DNA of 64,000 bases from Artemia franciscana (lineage: Eukaryota; Arthropoda; Branchiopoda; Anostraca; Artemiidae). Numbering within the stretch: position 1 is the first letter of the stretch; each line of letters begins with the position of its first letter. The notes beneath the pieces were generated by a model. The model saw only the letters and a list, made by a program, of their open reading frames with translations. It had not been told where the DNA came from and searched no databases. The translations under genes and the position numbers were made by a program. The stretch lies in contig NC_088866.1 in NCBI RefSeq assembly GCF_032884065.1, positions 50,166,068 through 50,230,067 of the forward strand. Reading direction: 5' to 3'. Shown piece after piece: positions 10,537 to 23,385 of the stretch.

Positions 10537-13500
10537 ATTACATCAACAGTGTTGGCAATATCAATTGAGACACCATTTTTAACAGAGCAAAAACACAGTA
10601 GTTTTTTTTTGGGGAGGGGGGGCATGAGACAAGCGGTGTAACTTCAACCAAACAGCGTGTTCTTGTCATCTGTTTCTATGATGACCACCAAACAGAAAAA
10701 TGCTTTTGTGCTTCAACACTTTAAATGACTTGACTGGCATAGGACTTGCAAGACAGATAATTAGACCATGATTAAAGTTTGGATTAGACATGAACAACTT
10801 AGTTGGAATTAGCTTTGATCGAGGTAGTAACATGTCCAGTTAGTAGAAGGGCATTCAAACAGAGATACCAAAGCAGTATCCACTTGCCATTTAAATGCAT
10901 TGTACTTAGTATTGTTTAAACTTTACCCTTGTGAAGGCCTCCAGACTGAACTTAATTTAGACACAACAATGTCCAAGAAGTTGCTGTTTCTTCCTCCTTC
11001 CTCAAACAAATGGAGTAATTAGCTTCTGCACTACCATCCTTTCTGCCACATAGAAAAAAAGAAAGGCTCCTTCACTTCTGTAACACATAGTAGGTTGAAA
11101 CGCATTGTAGGGTTATCACTTTTACTTTAAATTACAGCTTGGAGTATCTAACGATTTGTCCTTGTGAAGCTCCAGAGTTGATGTTTGAAGTTTGTTTCAT
11201 TATAAATAGTGAGACCAGCTGCAGTGGGGTGATCAGTAGCTTTCCTGGAGTTTTTCCCTGTTGTTGCAGGTGCACCAGAGAGCTTTTTCGACAACCAGTC
11301 CAATGATAAAAGTCAACTCCTTAGTAGCAGCCAAAACCAAGTTCATTTTCTCTCTGATTGTTGTGGGAAAAGTAAGTCTTATTGTGCTTTCAACTTTTGT
11401 TTCCCTGCAGAAGGGAAATTTAAATTTACTCACCTGCTGCAAACATATTGATTATTAACCATTGATGATGGAAAATTAAATTGTTTTATCTTCTTTGTGT
11501 GTTTTGTTTTTGTGTCCCTGTGTTTGGGATGGCCTCCCACGCTCCTCCTGCCTGATATTTATTTATTTACTTATCCTTGTTGCTTCTCTTTTTTGTGTTT
11601 TTTTCTATTTTGTTTGTTTTTTGCCATGTTAAATTTTGGAATTATTATGACGAGATGTTTATGTTTTTTCTATGTTTTTGCACTGTCCCAGCCTTACGAG
11701 CTCTGCTGTCTGTTGGGACATAATATTGTTTTTTGTTTTGTTTTTTAAGTTGAATAAAAAAAAAAGTTGAAGTTGAAATGGAAGTCTGCATTAAAACAGC
11801 TAGCAGAAGACAATTTTCCTGCTATTTATGGAAAAGCAGCCGAGACAGCTGAAAATGTTGGGACACTTGCCTCAATGCAAAGATGCCAATATATATCATT
11901 CCTCTCTTCATACCCTTCTCTTTTTTAAAAGGACAATGGCTTTTTCCTAGGCTATACCTCTAACAGCTATGTGAAGAACTTATGTGAAAATGAGAATTCT
12001 TAACCCTAAAACCAAATCATTTAAAACCCCACTTCTGATCCTTTATTTTATTGTTGATTTTATATTAACTGTGGTTGTGATGAAGCTCCAAACTCATATG
12101 CAGATGTTTTTCTTTGAGACTAGTCCCCTTGCTGACCTGACTGCCTGCCCAATCAAAAGGAGTTTCACAGGCAAGTCTCTTTGGCCTGATATAGTTACTG
12201 AAACTCTTGATGCATGCATAAACCTCTTTTTTGAAACAGTTCATTCACTCTTGGTTGAATCTCCACCCTCCCTGTTATCAAAACACCTGCTGAGTGTTTC
12301 TACTAAATGCTAAAGCAACTTTAAACAAACCACCAAAATCAGAATGAGAGGGCACATTGAATGGTGTTACAGACATGTCTACCAATAGTGATGTCAAGGT
12401 GGACATTAACAATATTTTAAGCAACTGTGAGATGAAAACAAAATAGATCCAAACATAAGGAGTATTTACAAGCGCTTATTTTGTTTTGTATCTGGTTTAA
12501 GAATTAGCAAGATTAGAGCTCTTCAATTTGGTTAATTGAGTTAGTTATTTCATCTTTTTTAGTAGCATAGTAATAAATAAGCTAAAAAAAAGAGACCAAG
12601 ACAGTAATATACTTAGTGCTAGAAAGTTCCTGGACTTCAAGTAGACTAGCTTTTAGCTGGTGCCCCCCCCCCCAAACAGAAACCATAAATACACCACTGG
12701 CTCTGGGGTATATGCAAAACTAACAAAACATAAAAAATGGTACCATTAGATTTCTTATTTTAGGCTCGTTTTCAATACTACCTAATGATTTTATCCTGAC
12801 CACGCACCTCACCCCCTTGATGGACACATATATAGTTCTACTAATGTATTTTTTTCTTCTTTCCATTGATTGATCTGTTGTAAAACTGGTTGCATTATAT
12901 GGACTCAAGATGTCTAGTTTAGCCTGAGTGATTGTTCTAAATACCGAATGATTTGAAAAAGTAGATAACAATGCAAGAAAATATGATAATCTGATCACTA
13001 TAAATATGCTGCATATTATAAAGCAAGGATTTCATTGTTTTAGTTTGATTGCAGATATGTTCTAAGCCTACACATAGCACCATCAGAGGTGTGAGAGTGC
13101 TTGTCACAAACACAACTTTAACTATAAAAAACTTAAAATTAATAATTTAAAAACACCTCTATTTTTGGATTAACATGTCTCCTGGGGATCTACTATTCTG
13201 CAATTCTAGAATAGAAATGTATAAAACTAAAAGGAAACTCAAATTTCTTATCTTATGATTTGCAGAATATTTCTATTAATTGAATTATCATGCTTTCTTC
13301 CATTGCTAACCATTTTTAAAAATCATTTCATATGATACTTTATCCATATGTAGCCTATGTGTTTTTTTTACCTGTCAATCTTTGATTTTGCGTGAATCAT
13401 ATTAATTTTTTTATGTACATTGTTGTTAAAGTTAAATAAATGTATCTATGTCATATTTCACTGTAATTTACTTAAGTAGAACTAAATTTCATCAAGTCAA

Positions 13501-13863
13501 GACTGAAGAAACCTGTTTGAACAACGAACTGATGATGTATCCCAAGATTTCAATGGTGAAAATGTATGTTACAAGACTCCATTACAAACATAGGAGCAAG
13601 GTGAAAACACTACTTTTTGGCTTTTTTGTGCTTTTTCTAAATATAATGATGGTTTCCTTTTCAAATAATGCCTTTTATCAGTGTTTTTCCTTAAAAATTG
13701 CAGTGAGAGCAGCAGTAAAAGTGAAATCAAAATCAGCTACTCTTGTACTAGCGGCAATACTGCTAAAATAATACACAGAAATAAAAAACGATATAGAAAA
13801 GTCCCATGTTTTTTACAAAAATTATGATACTCTTACTCCAAAGCTTAATGAACTGTAAGCTGT
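10537..13863. other. No gene recognised; possible LINE 3' tail near 11480-11780
   Basis: No frame here has a domain I can name. The T-rich segment 11480-11780 ends in AAGTTGAATAAAAAAAAAAG followed by GTTGAAGTTGAA, which looks like a LINE 3' end. The 83-residue frame at 11497 is a hydrophobic by-product of the T-richness. The frames at 11984-12313 (109 codons) and 13448-13771 (107 codons) are the longest, but show no recognisable motif or junction support. Confidence 0.35.
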
Positions 13864-16800
13864 GTGTTTTGTCTTGATATATACATTATTTGGGTTTGTG
13901 AAATTTGCCCTAAAAACTCGGTGTCAAAATTGGAAGAATCTCATATCCAAATCTCTGGGTTCAGTCTGTGTAGCAATTTGGATAACCCTCAGTGTCAAAG
14001 AGGAGCATCAATATATTACAGAACTGGACAGAGAGCTGAAACTGTGAGTTACTCTTTTATTTACTCTGACAGTAGTTGCGTTGAGTATGTCTGTTTGAGA
14101 CTTCATGTTGGATTTAAATCGTTTATAATAAGTGTTGTTTACTATGGTTTGTCTGACCCTGATCAATTTATTTCACACTTAGCTAAATCTGATCTCACAT
14201 CTATGGTGGACACCCATGAGTATTCAGCAATCTTATTGTTTGGAGATTTTAATATGCCTGAGGTTAAGTGGGTTGAAGGTATAGGATTCCCCCTTGAAAG
14301 TGGCCCCTCCTGTGTCACTACTAAATCCCTCACTGACCACCTACTGACACATATCATTGACCAACCAACATAATTATGGCACTAGCATCAACCCTCCTAA
14401 CTAGACTTAGATGTGAAAAATGACACTGAAAAAATGATTTCTACTTCCTATCACCCTGCAATTGGAAGGAGTAACCATACTTGTATCTTGACTGAGATAA
14501 CAGGTGAGCTTCAAGAAGGAAAATAAAACAAAAAAATCCTGTACAGATAATAGATTGATATAGCAGAACCTGTCAAAGGTAAAGTGGGAGAGTGGGGTTG
14601 ACAGTGGTAACATGAGAAAAGCTGGGAGGCATTTAAGACAGTTGTCCTAGCTGCTGAAAACAAACATACCCAGGTATACTGGTCACCCCAGCCAAAGAAA
14701 CTTTCCTTCTATATTTCGCATTTGTATTCATTTACTGAAATAGCTATCATAGCACTCAAAAGTGAATGCTATATTACACTACTTTTACAATCACAAAATG
14801 GTCACTAATTAGATACACTTTCAAAATATGGTGCAACTTTCAATTTACTTATTAAATGCTCTTACGAAATATGGTATAAAGGAGTTTGCGAATCTGTTCA
14901 TACTGCACTTGATTGGTTCTAGTTTGTTGTAATGCCTAGTATGTCTGCTGATTGATGCGGCTGGGGGAAGCATGGATTGGTGCCTCTTGTTTGTTAATAG
15001 TGATTCCCCAAATTCCATTATTAGCTCATATCTTCAATCAAATAAGATGGGCGAATTCAAGAGCTCAAGGGCACTTTTGTAGCTGCTGTAACTGGGTCCA
15101 AGTATTATCCTAGTAGCGCGTTTTTGGACATGCCCTAGTTCATCTACCATGTAAGCTGTGTTCTGAGTCTGAGGATCCCAAACAGGACAGCAATACTTGA
15201 GAAAAAGCAATACAATGTAGGTTGTATACACCAGCAAGAGCTGACAATCAGAGAAGTCTAACCTGTGCATACTTGTTAAACTTCCCAAAGAAGTCAAAAG
15301 GGCTAGAAAAAAGAAGAAAAGAGCATGGATCAAAGTGCAGATGTCATAATCACAATGACATGTTCAAGAAATGCAGAAATAGGCAAAGAAATTTGACTTG
15401 AAGGATTATAGAAAACCACAAGGAGGCAATTACAACTGACCCAAAGCAGAATCCAAAGGAGTTCTGGTGCCAAGTCTCAGCAGCTAATGTCTCTAGACGT
15501 GATATCCCAGAAATCATGAAAAAGGATGATACAAAGGCCTCAAAGGCTAAAGAAAAAGTAGATTTGCTCAACTCTTGCTTTGGTACAAATTTCTCCACTC
15601 AGCCCATAGCAAATCCTCCAACCACTTTGAAAGAGCAACTAATCTGAGACCACTGTACATAAAAACTATAAGCATAGGGAAGGTCCTGAAAAGACTTAAA
15701 AAACTGGATGGGAATAAAGCTGATGGACCAGATAAGCTACAGCCCAGACTATTAAAAGAAGCAGCTGATCAAATTGCTGAGTCAGTAGCAGTGATATTTA
15801 GGATGTCAGTCATGTCCAAAGTGCTCCCAAGTGACTTGAAGCCAGCCCATCTTCAAGAAAAGAAGAAAGGATCAAGCCATTATTATTGCCCTATAAGTCT
15901 TACTTCTGTTGTATGCAAAGTCCTTGAGAGCGTCATTAATGATGCACTGGTCTCTCACCTTGAAAAAGATCAGTAACTTTAAAAAAATCAGTACTGTTTC
16001 CATAATGGTTACTTGATTGAAACAAACCTCATTGGATCATATGATGCTGTGACAAGACTCTTGGATGATGGGCTTCTGGTGGATGTCATATTGCTTGATC
16101 AAGCAAAGGCTTTAGATAAAGAACACCAAAAATGTCTTCTCTTGAAACTGGAAGCATGCAGCATGTATGAGGATATAGCTGCCTGGATTGAAGCATTTCT
16201 TACTAGAAGAACTCAGAGGACAGTAGTTTATGATGCCACCAGTAAAACTGTTTACTCTGATGATATTCCTGTTACTAGTGGAGTTCCACAGGGCACAATC
16301 CTGGGGCCCAAGTTGTTCAGCATATACATACAGTGCTGTACAACTCACCTGAAAAACCCCTGACACTATATGCTGATGACTGTATGCTCTTAGGGCTGAA
16401 CCAAACTAGCCCCATTCACTCAATGAAGCAAAATAATTTAGATGAACTATCTAGACGGTCATCTGAGTGGGGTTTGCAGTTCAATGTGTCAAAATGCAAA
16501 GTCCTACATCTTGGGCACAAAAGTCCTAGACAACCTTACCGTATTGAAGATGACCTACTTGAAGCTGTAGGTGAGGAGAAGGACCTGAGGTTATTGTCAA
16601 TGACAAACTCAAGCTCCACGGCCACAAAAAAAAGCTCAAGTTGCTAAAGCAAACCGAACCCTAGGCTCATAAAACAAGTGTTTACCACCAGAAAGTTGTA
16701 TGTGGTCAAAAAGCTGTACAAAGCTATTGTACATCCACACATGAAACTTCAAATGACTCTAGTGTCTCCCCATTACAAAATAGACATTAAAGTACTCAAG

Positions 16801-17165
16801 AGTGCCCAAAGGCAATCAATTAAGCTCATACCAGCTTTGCAAAGCAAGCCACATCAAACTCCCCATCCTATTGAAGGATGTCTATTGAAGGAAGGGAGGA
16901 GATGCAATTGCTATTTGCAAACTGCTTGAAAACAAACTCTCAAGTCAAGTTTTCTCCTCATCCCTCACAGGTATGACAAGAGGTCACACAAAGAAGTCCC
17001 CATTGTCATTAACACGAGTGCCAGCACCTCTTCTCTGTATGTACTGTCCCTCACTGGAACCGCCTCACCAAAGCCACCATCCAGTCCCATACCATAGATA
17101 CATTCAAGGAAGCAGTTGATCAGGGCTGGGCCAATGCAGAGTGTAGGCTAACCTGGTAAGCCAAA
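13864..17165 (+). mobile_element. Decayed CR1-like non-LTR retrotransposon (endonuclease + reverse transcriptase)
   Basis: An APE-type endonuclease remnant is read at 13864-14373; its GDFNMP catalytic motif lies near 14243-14260. A linker frame (WCQVSAANVSRRDIPEIMKK) precedes the reverse transcriptase. RT pieces follow in shifting frames: GNKADGPDKLQPRLLKEAAD (15711-15770), SLTSVVCKVLESVINDALVS, the SGVPQGTILGPKLF motif (about 16277-16318) and YADD (about 16370-16381). A C-terminal segment ends near AGPMQSVG (17165). At least four frameshifts or stops break it, and a minus-strand LINE piece lies between endonuclease and RT, so it cannot be active. The CR1/Jockey-type assignment is from general motif order only. 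Confidence 0.85.
15034..15333 (-). mobile_element. LINE RT C-terminal fragment, opposite strand, inside the CR1-like element
   Basis: The minus-strand frame contains KYCCPVWDPQTQNTAYMVDE and HVQKRATRIILGPSYSSYKS, a typical region after the reverse transcriptase of Jockey/CR1-type LINEs. It lies antisense within the plus-strand LINE, between endonuclease and RT parts. This indicates a nested, 5'-truncated insertion or a local inversion. Confidence 0.7.
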
Positions 17166-17639
17166 CCAAAGTCATATCACACCAACAAAAAGATGCTCCA
17201 AAGAAGGTTCATCACCACCTTATCTTGCTGGATATGAAATTTAAGGTAAAGTAAAGTGCAACAAAAACTCTAGAACAGAACTGTTGTTATTTCTTGAATG
17301 AGGAAATTTGGGTAAATATCTTGCATAACAGAATATTCAGATAGTTAAGAAACAAACTTACATTTTCAATCGGGATTTGATTTTGAGTCCAAATATAACA
17401 TTTGTTTCTGTCGCAAATTTAATGTTAACCTAACCTATCATTTCTAACCTTACCCAAATATATAGCCCATATTTTATATTTCCTATGCATTAATTGATTC
17501 TTGATTTTGTCACTATGATTGAATTTATGGGTTAACGGATTTAACAACATTGATGCTTACACAGGCATATAAGCCATATCCTAGCCAGCACAATAGCACT
17601 GCCTAAACAAAAAGTGATAATAAATTTTTTCAGAAGTAT
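17166..17639. other. No gene recognised
   Basis: Spacer between the LINE end and the tandem array, with no credible frame or repeat structure. Confidence 0.35.
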
Positions 17640-19150
17640 TTTGAAATAGTCAAAATACTTTTGACCATTTTCTAAGGGCACTAGAAATGGCTAGTGCCCT
17701 TTTTAATAGTAAAAAGTGGTTGGAGGGCCACCAACCCCTTCCCACTCTCATCATTTCCTCAAATATATCCAGTCAAGACTTTGAGATAGCCATTTTTTTT
17801 AGCATATTTAAATGATCTGGAAATTATGTCTTTTGAGAATGACACCCCCCCTCCTCTTCAAAGCCCCCAAGGCAGGGATTGTAAGTTATGTCCTGGGGGC
17901 ATATAAGGTTTTTATAGAAAGGGCAGTCATAAAACTTTGGAGGGGGATCAATAGATTGGTAATCAGAAGTTCTAGTGCCATTTTAAGATTCAAAGTAATC
18001 AAAAGGCAGATACCCCACCTTATATTTTTCCAAAATTCATCTGATTGAAATTTTGAGATGGTCATTTGTAGTAGAAAAAGGGTCCTTCAATTTGAAATTG
18101 AAAGGGCTAATACTCTTTTTAATAGTCAAAAGTGATTAGAGTGCAACAAGCCCCCCCCCCCATGCCCATCAACTACCAAAACATACCCAATCAAGAATTT
18201 GAGATAGCCATTTTGTTCACTGCAGTTGAATGGCCTGGAAATTATGCCTTCAAGGAAGACAACCACACCACACAGCCCTCAGCACAAGGGTCCCCAAAGG
18301 CATATAAGGTCTTTATGAAAAAAAAAACCTTAGGGATTGGATTGAATGAATATTCAATCCAATCCATCATAAAACTTACCAATAAATTCTTACCAATAGA
18401 CCTTATCCAATCATATTTATGGATTGATTGGAAAATCAGTTGTTCTAGTGTCCTTTTAAGAGTAAGTTATTGGGGGATGGCCCCCCAAGCAATATTTTCC
18501 CCAAATGCATCTGATAAAAACTTTGAGATTGCCATTTCTTCAAAAATAGTCCAAAGATCATATAACAAGGCTTTTGTAGTTAATAGAATCCCCCAGAGTC
18601 TGGAGGTAAGGGTTGTAACTTATGCCCCAGGGCATAACAGGTTTTTATGGAAGGGGGGGTCATGTGAACTTTAGAAGAGGCTCATTTGATTGGAAATGCT
18701 TAGTTCTAGTTCATTTTTAAGAGTTAAGATGATGGAGAGCAACTAGCCCCTCCCCTCCCTGACATCCTCTTTTCCTGATATGCATTCAATTGAAACTGTG
18801 AGATAGCCATTTTATTACCAACAGTACATAAAAATAACAATGTCTTTAGGATAGACAAAATCCCCCAGAGTCCATGGACAAGGGTTGTAAGTTATGACAC
18901 AAGCCATATAAGGTTTGTATGAACTGGGTGGTTGCATAAACCTAGGATTGGATGGAGCTCATTTGATTGGTAGTCCAAAGTTTTAGTGCCCTTTTAAGAG
19001 TCAAAAGTAAATGGAGGGAATCAGCCCCCCCAAACCTATCATTCCTCAAAATACATCAAACTAAAATTTTAAGATAGCTATTTTGTTTAGCATTGTTGCA
19101 TTGTTGAAAGGCCCAGTATTTATGTTTTTGGCTATGTCAATCTCCCCAGA
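17640..19150 (+). repeat. Degenerate tandem array, units of about 150-330 bp
   Basis: The wording 'TTTGAGATAGCCATTTT' recurs with changes near 17780, 18050, 18200, 18527, 18797 and 19070. Between these come 'GTAAGTTATG..CC...GGGCATATAAGGTTTTTAT' and 'TTCTAGTGCCCTTTTAAGAG'. The 180-residue frame 18132-18674 is a chance frame through these units: it has no domain, and its residues follow the repeat. Confidence 0.75.
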
Positions 19151-19199
19151 GTCCTCAGGACAAAGGCTGTAAGTTAGGCAATTGGTTCATTACTTACAC

Positions 19200-20660
19200 A
19201 TAGCATATGTTACTGAGAAAGCTATGTATGTTGGAACTTTACTTTCCAAGAAGGTGAAGGGCATTCAGACAAACATTTCAGAGAATATTGAGGGGAGTGT
19301 TGAACTAAATCAAAACATATTATGTGTAAATGGATTGTCGAGGGTGTAACATGGGAATAACTGTATATTAATTTGGAAAATTCAGGAAATGACAAGGGAG
19401 ATATAACTCCTGCTAGTAGTACTACTACTAATTCAATACTTTTACTAGCAACAAGTACTACCACACTGCTTTATTTACAATATTGAGGGGAAATTCAAAC
19501 TAAATCAAAACATGCTATGTGCATATACATTGTAAAAATAGCATATCTCAAGAATGGATTTGGGTATTAAGTTGGAACTTTCAGAGAATCCTTAAAGGGG
19601 AAGATAATCTCCCCTAAATTTTATGTGTACACTACTGCTAATACTACTGTTACTAAAACATTTACTAATACTATACTACTACTACTGCTACTTCTACAGC
19701 AACTACTTGAGGCTAAGAGCATTGAGAAGAAAATTTTATGAAGTATATGAACATACTGGTTATCAAAAGGATATATCAGCTATATCACAGCAATTGCTAA
19801 TTGTATTTAGTTGAAACTTACAGGACTTTATGAGAGGGGTGCTTTACTGACAGAAAGGCAATATGTTAATACAACTGCTGCTAGTAGTGCCACCACTAAT
19901 CCAATACTTTTACTAGCAATATCAATATTACTACTGTAACTACAATTACTACTATGCCTAAGGGTATAAGGGTGAAATTGTCAAGGAATCACAACATGCC
20001 ATCTGTGTACAGGTTGTTAAAGGGTGTAACAGCAATATCTCAGGAGCAGTTTAGTCTGTGAAGTTGAAACTAACAGGGCTTGTTAAACTAACAGAACTAG
20101 TACTACAGCTGCTATTAAAATTAAGTGCATTAAGATGAAAATTTGTGATATATAGAAATTGTATGGAACTAATTTGAAACACACTATGCCCACACAAGTT
20201 GTCAAGTAGACACATCAGAAATGGTTGAAGGCATTAAGCTGAAACTTTCAGCATGCATTGAAGGGGATGTTGAAGAAACTGAAGGTGCTATGCATATACT
20301 GCTACAACTATTGCTACTATGCAAGCTAGGGGTATTAAGATGAAGCTTCTAAGGAATATTTAGGTGGATATTGAATCAAGTCTAAACAAACTATGGGCAT
20401 GTCTTTCAAAAAGGTGACAAAGCAATATCTGAAGAACAACTTATATTATTAAGTTATACCTTTAAAGGTAATTTGTGGAGGGTTTTGAACTAGCCTAGTC
20501 AGAAAGCCCTATGCATAGGCTACACTTTTAAAACTACTACTTCAATTATTGTAACTAATGATGCTAAGAGTATAAAGGGGAAAGTTTTTGGGAGAGTTTA
20601 GTATGAGTATCAATTAAACAAAAACACTGTATGCATGCAGGTTTTCAAAAGGACATATAA
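19200..20660 (+). repeat. Degenerate tandem array with CTA-rich spacers
   Basis: Units of roughly 200-260 bp share 'GAATATTGAGGGGA', 'TCAAAACATGCTATGTGCAT', 'AGCAATATCTCA' and (CTA)-rich stretches such as ACTACTACTACTGCTACT. Recurrences fall near 19280, 19500, 19990, 20190, 20390 and 20610. It is noncoding; all frames here are short. Confidence 0.65.
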
Positions 20661-21501
20661 GGACACTTTACTGAAAACAAAATATGTTTGAAATGTTTTC
20701 ATTTTAATAAATAAGAAACTATCAAAACTTTAATGAATAAAGATTGGCATGTGTCAATTAAACTGACAACCCATATTCATTTTTTTTTTTTTTCAGTAAA
20801 CACAAATTATGTTCTGGTCTTGAGAAGGCCAGGGAGATTATCAGCTCTACTTGTGTTCATTTTTGCTCATTTTGAGTTTGACTTAGCCATTTATAGTAAT
20901 ATCTATTTGTTTTGAAGTTTCAGTTATTTAATCATAGGCCTAGTGATTTGTGGTTGTTTTATGCTTGCAAGATTATTTGATTTTATTCATACTCATTTTT
21001 GGCTTAATGGAGCTCTTCACTTTACTTTGAAAAACTTGCTTTTTTGGAAAATTTTTTTTTTAATTATCTAAAATAAGAGAAATGGGTTATCTTTGAGGGT
21101 CTGTAAAGGTTTTAAAATCAAACTTTCAATGGAAACAAATTTCCTATTTAGGCTCAGAACAAAATTCTGATTCTAGAGATAGCTTTGTTTCTTTGCAATG
21201 TGAATAGGCCTAATCTGTTAAATAATATTTATTGAAATTTCTAAGTTTGGTTTAACTTTACCATTTTTATAGCTATATATGGAAACATCAGAGATGTGTG
21301 GTATAATGTAAAAATGTCAGTAAGGTACCACCAAGATATTTGGAAAAGATATAAAATAAGAGCCTAACCTAATACTACTAATTTGGATGTACTAGCCTAC
21401 AGAGCAAAGTTGGCAACATTTTTGAAGGGTTTCTTTTTTTTTTAAATTCCTGCAAATTCGTTTACATAATAGTGTTTTACTACTAGTCTATCACTAAAGA
21501 A
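20661..21501. other. No gene recognised
   Basis: AT-rich spacer between a tandem array and a foldback element, with no credible coding content. Confidence 0.35.
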
Positions 21502-22139
21502 AGAAATAATGGTAAAATTCTAGTTAATTGACTTCTTGCTATCTCAGAAAGGGTTTAGGTTAGGAAAATGAAACTTTCAGGGATGAACCTACACACTAAA
21601 GTATGTCATGAGAAGGTATTTTGAAGCAACTACTTCTACTCCTTCTCTCTCTAGAGTGCCCTGACCTTTGATGACCTTTAAAAATGTGCATATAAAAGTG
21701 AATCCTTGCAAAATAGATCTTCTGCTTAATTGAAGTACAACAAAATTGTTTTCAGCTTCATAACTTTGCTCAATCCTAAATGAGGTTTTAAAGATATGCA
21801 AATACATTTCCTAAATTTTGAAAAAAAAACATTGATATGGCTCAAAATTCTACTCAAATAGCAGGAATTGCATTTTAAGAACTAAAGGCAGAGAAAAAGC
21901 AACTAGTAACTAAAAATTAAGGTAAAATGTTGTTTTGTCAAAACTTCAATAAGTATAGACCTGTCATGTTGGCAAATTTCAGGGCCCTCTAGAGGGAGAA
22001 GGAGTGGAGGTGGGTACTTTAAAATACCTTCCCAGGACATACTTTAGCCTGTAGACCCATCCCTGAAAGTTTCATTTTCCTAACCTAAACCCTTCCAAGA
22101 TAGCAAGAAGTCAATTAACTAGAATTTTACAGAAATAAT
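21502..22139. mobile_element. Foldback DNA transposon (MULE-like) with 9-bp target duplication
   Basis: The element proper is 21512-22130 (619 bp). It starts GTAAAATTCTAGTTAATTG and ends with the reverse complement. The arms run about 155 bp inward with scattered mismatches (left to about 21668, right from about 21979). AGAAATAAT occurs at 21502-21510 and 22131-22139, just outside the ends, with one extra base on the left. Long inverted repeats plus a 9-bp duplication are typical of Mutator-like elements; without a transposase this class call is inference. It has no coding capacity. Confidence 0.8.
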
Positions 22140-23385
22140 TACCACTTAGGCTTATTAGCTACAAGTGGCAATCTTTTCTCACTAGACAGTTTTTCTAGAA
22201 ACATGTTTTTTTAGACTTTTGGTTACAATGGATTGTTTTACCTTTAAGGACCCATAAAGGGCTTGAAATATAATTTGCCCAGAAATGATCATTGAATTAG
22301 GCTATGAAACAGGATAAACCAGGGCATCTTTCTTTTGTTCTAGCATGCTTACTTCTGGAGAACTGCTATTTTGCAGCTTTACCATCCCTAGGGCTAAATC
22401 TGGGCCATCAGAGGGGTGTATTGTCAGAAGAGCAATCAAAATGTTGGGAAATGGAATAAAATAAGAAGCTCCATGGTACTAGCCTAGGTACTAATTTGTT
22501 CAAGTTGCCAAAGTAGCCAAACACTAGGCTAGCACATTTATTTACCAGCCAAGCCCACTTCCGATGAACTCGGTTACTGCTTTTCACTTACGTTTCAAAT
22601 TTCAGTCTTATCTCAGTCAAAAAAAAACCCTCACTTCCTTAGGGCCCAACACAGCTGCGGGTTAATACACAAAATAGTGATCTTCTTCTTCTACTAGTTA
22701 TTACTTATTTTTCTCTTGGCCTCTATTCAATTTGAAAGATACTATTTTTGTCTTATTAGATGGCACTAGTACTTGGATGGCTCCTATTTATCACTATGAT
22801 ATTCATTATTAGCGGACGTGACAATTATTCGCCAGAAGGCAGGAATCGGCTACAATAGGAAAGAAAATCCAGACCACTAGTGAATAGCGTATCTGGTCAA
22901 TAGCTTTTACTGTTAAATCACAAGTATTACAATCATGACTAGAAGAACTTCTAGTTTTGTGTTTTTTTCTTGTTTTTTTGTAATCAATAACTAAAATTAG
23001 TGAGTAGTATTTTTAGAAATCTTACAGAATTGCAAGTGAGAACCAATTAAAACACTAGTTTCAATAAGGAAACAGGGATCAAACCTAGCTGTAACAACAC
23101 ATTGTAGGGCTCAGAATTTGACTCCGGTAATGAGAATATGCAAAATAATCTCTACATTAACTCGAATATGAAGAAGTAGAAGAGGAAGATAAAACTGGTT
23201 TGCAGAAAGACCGATTATGGTAATGAAAGTTTTATAATATTTTCTCCGTTTTTATATTTACTACTACTGCTAAAAATTCAATACTGTTTAAAGCCGCCTG
23301 AATTCAGCACAGTCGCGATTGTTCCTCCTCTGCTCAAATCAATTCGAAAGGTTTCGATTACACTCACACACACCTTTCAAGTCAC
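22140..23385. other. No gene recognised
   Basis: About 1.2 kb without a frame, repeat or RNA gene that I can support. Confidence 0.35.

Noticed and set aside
11497-11748. 83-codon hydrophobic, Phe/Cys-rich frame
   Set aside because: It comes from a T-rich LINE-like 3' tail; no signal or membrane protein logic beyond base bias.
11984-12313. 109-codon frame as a possible host gene
   Set aside because: No recognisable motif, no splice partners and no repeat match; left unassigned.
18132-18674. 180-codon frame
   Set aside because: It lies within a degenerate tandem array and shows no domain; its length is chance in a repeat poor in stops on this strand.
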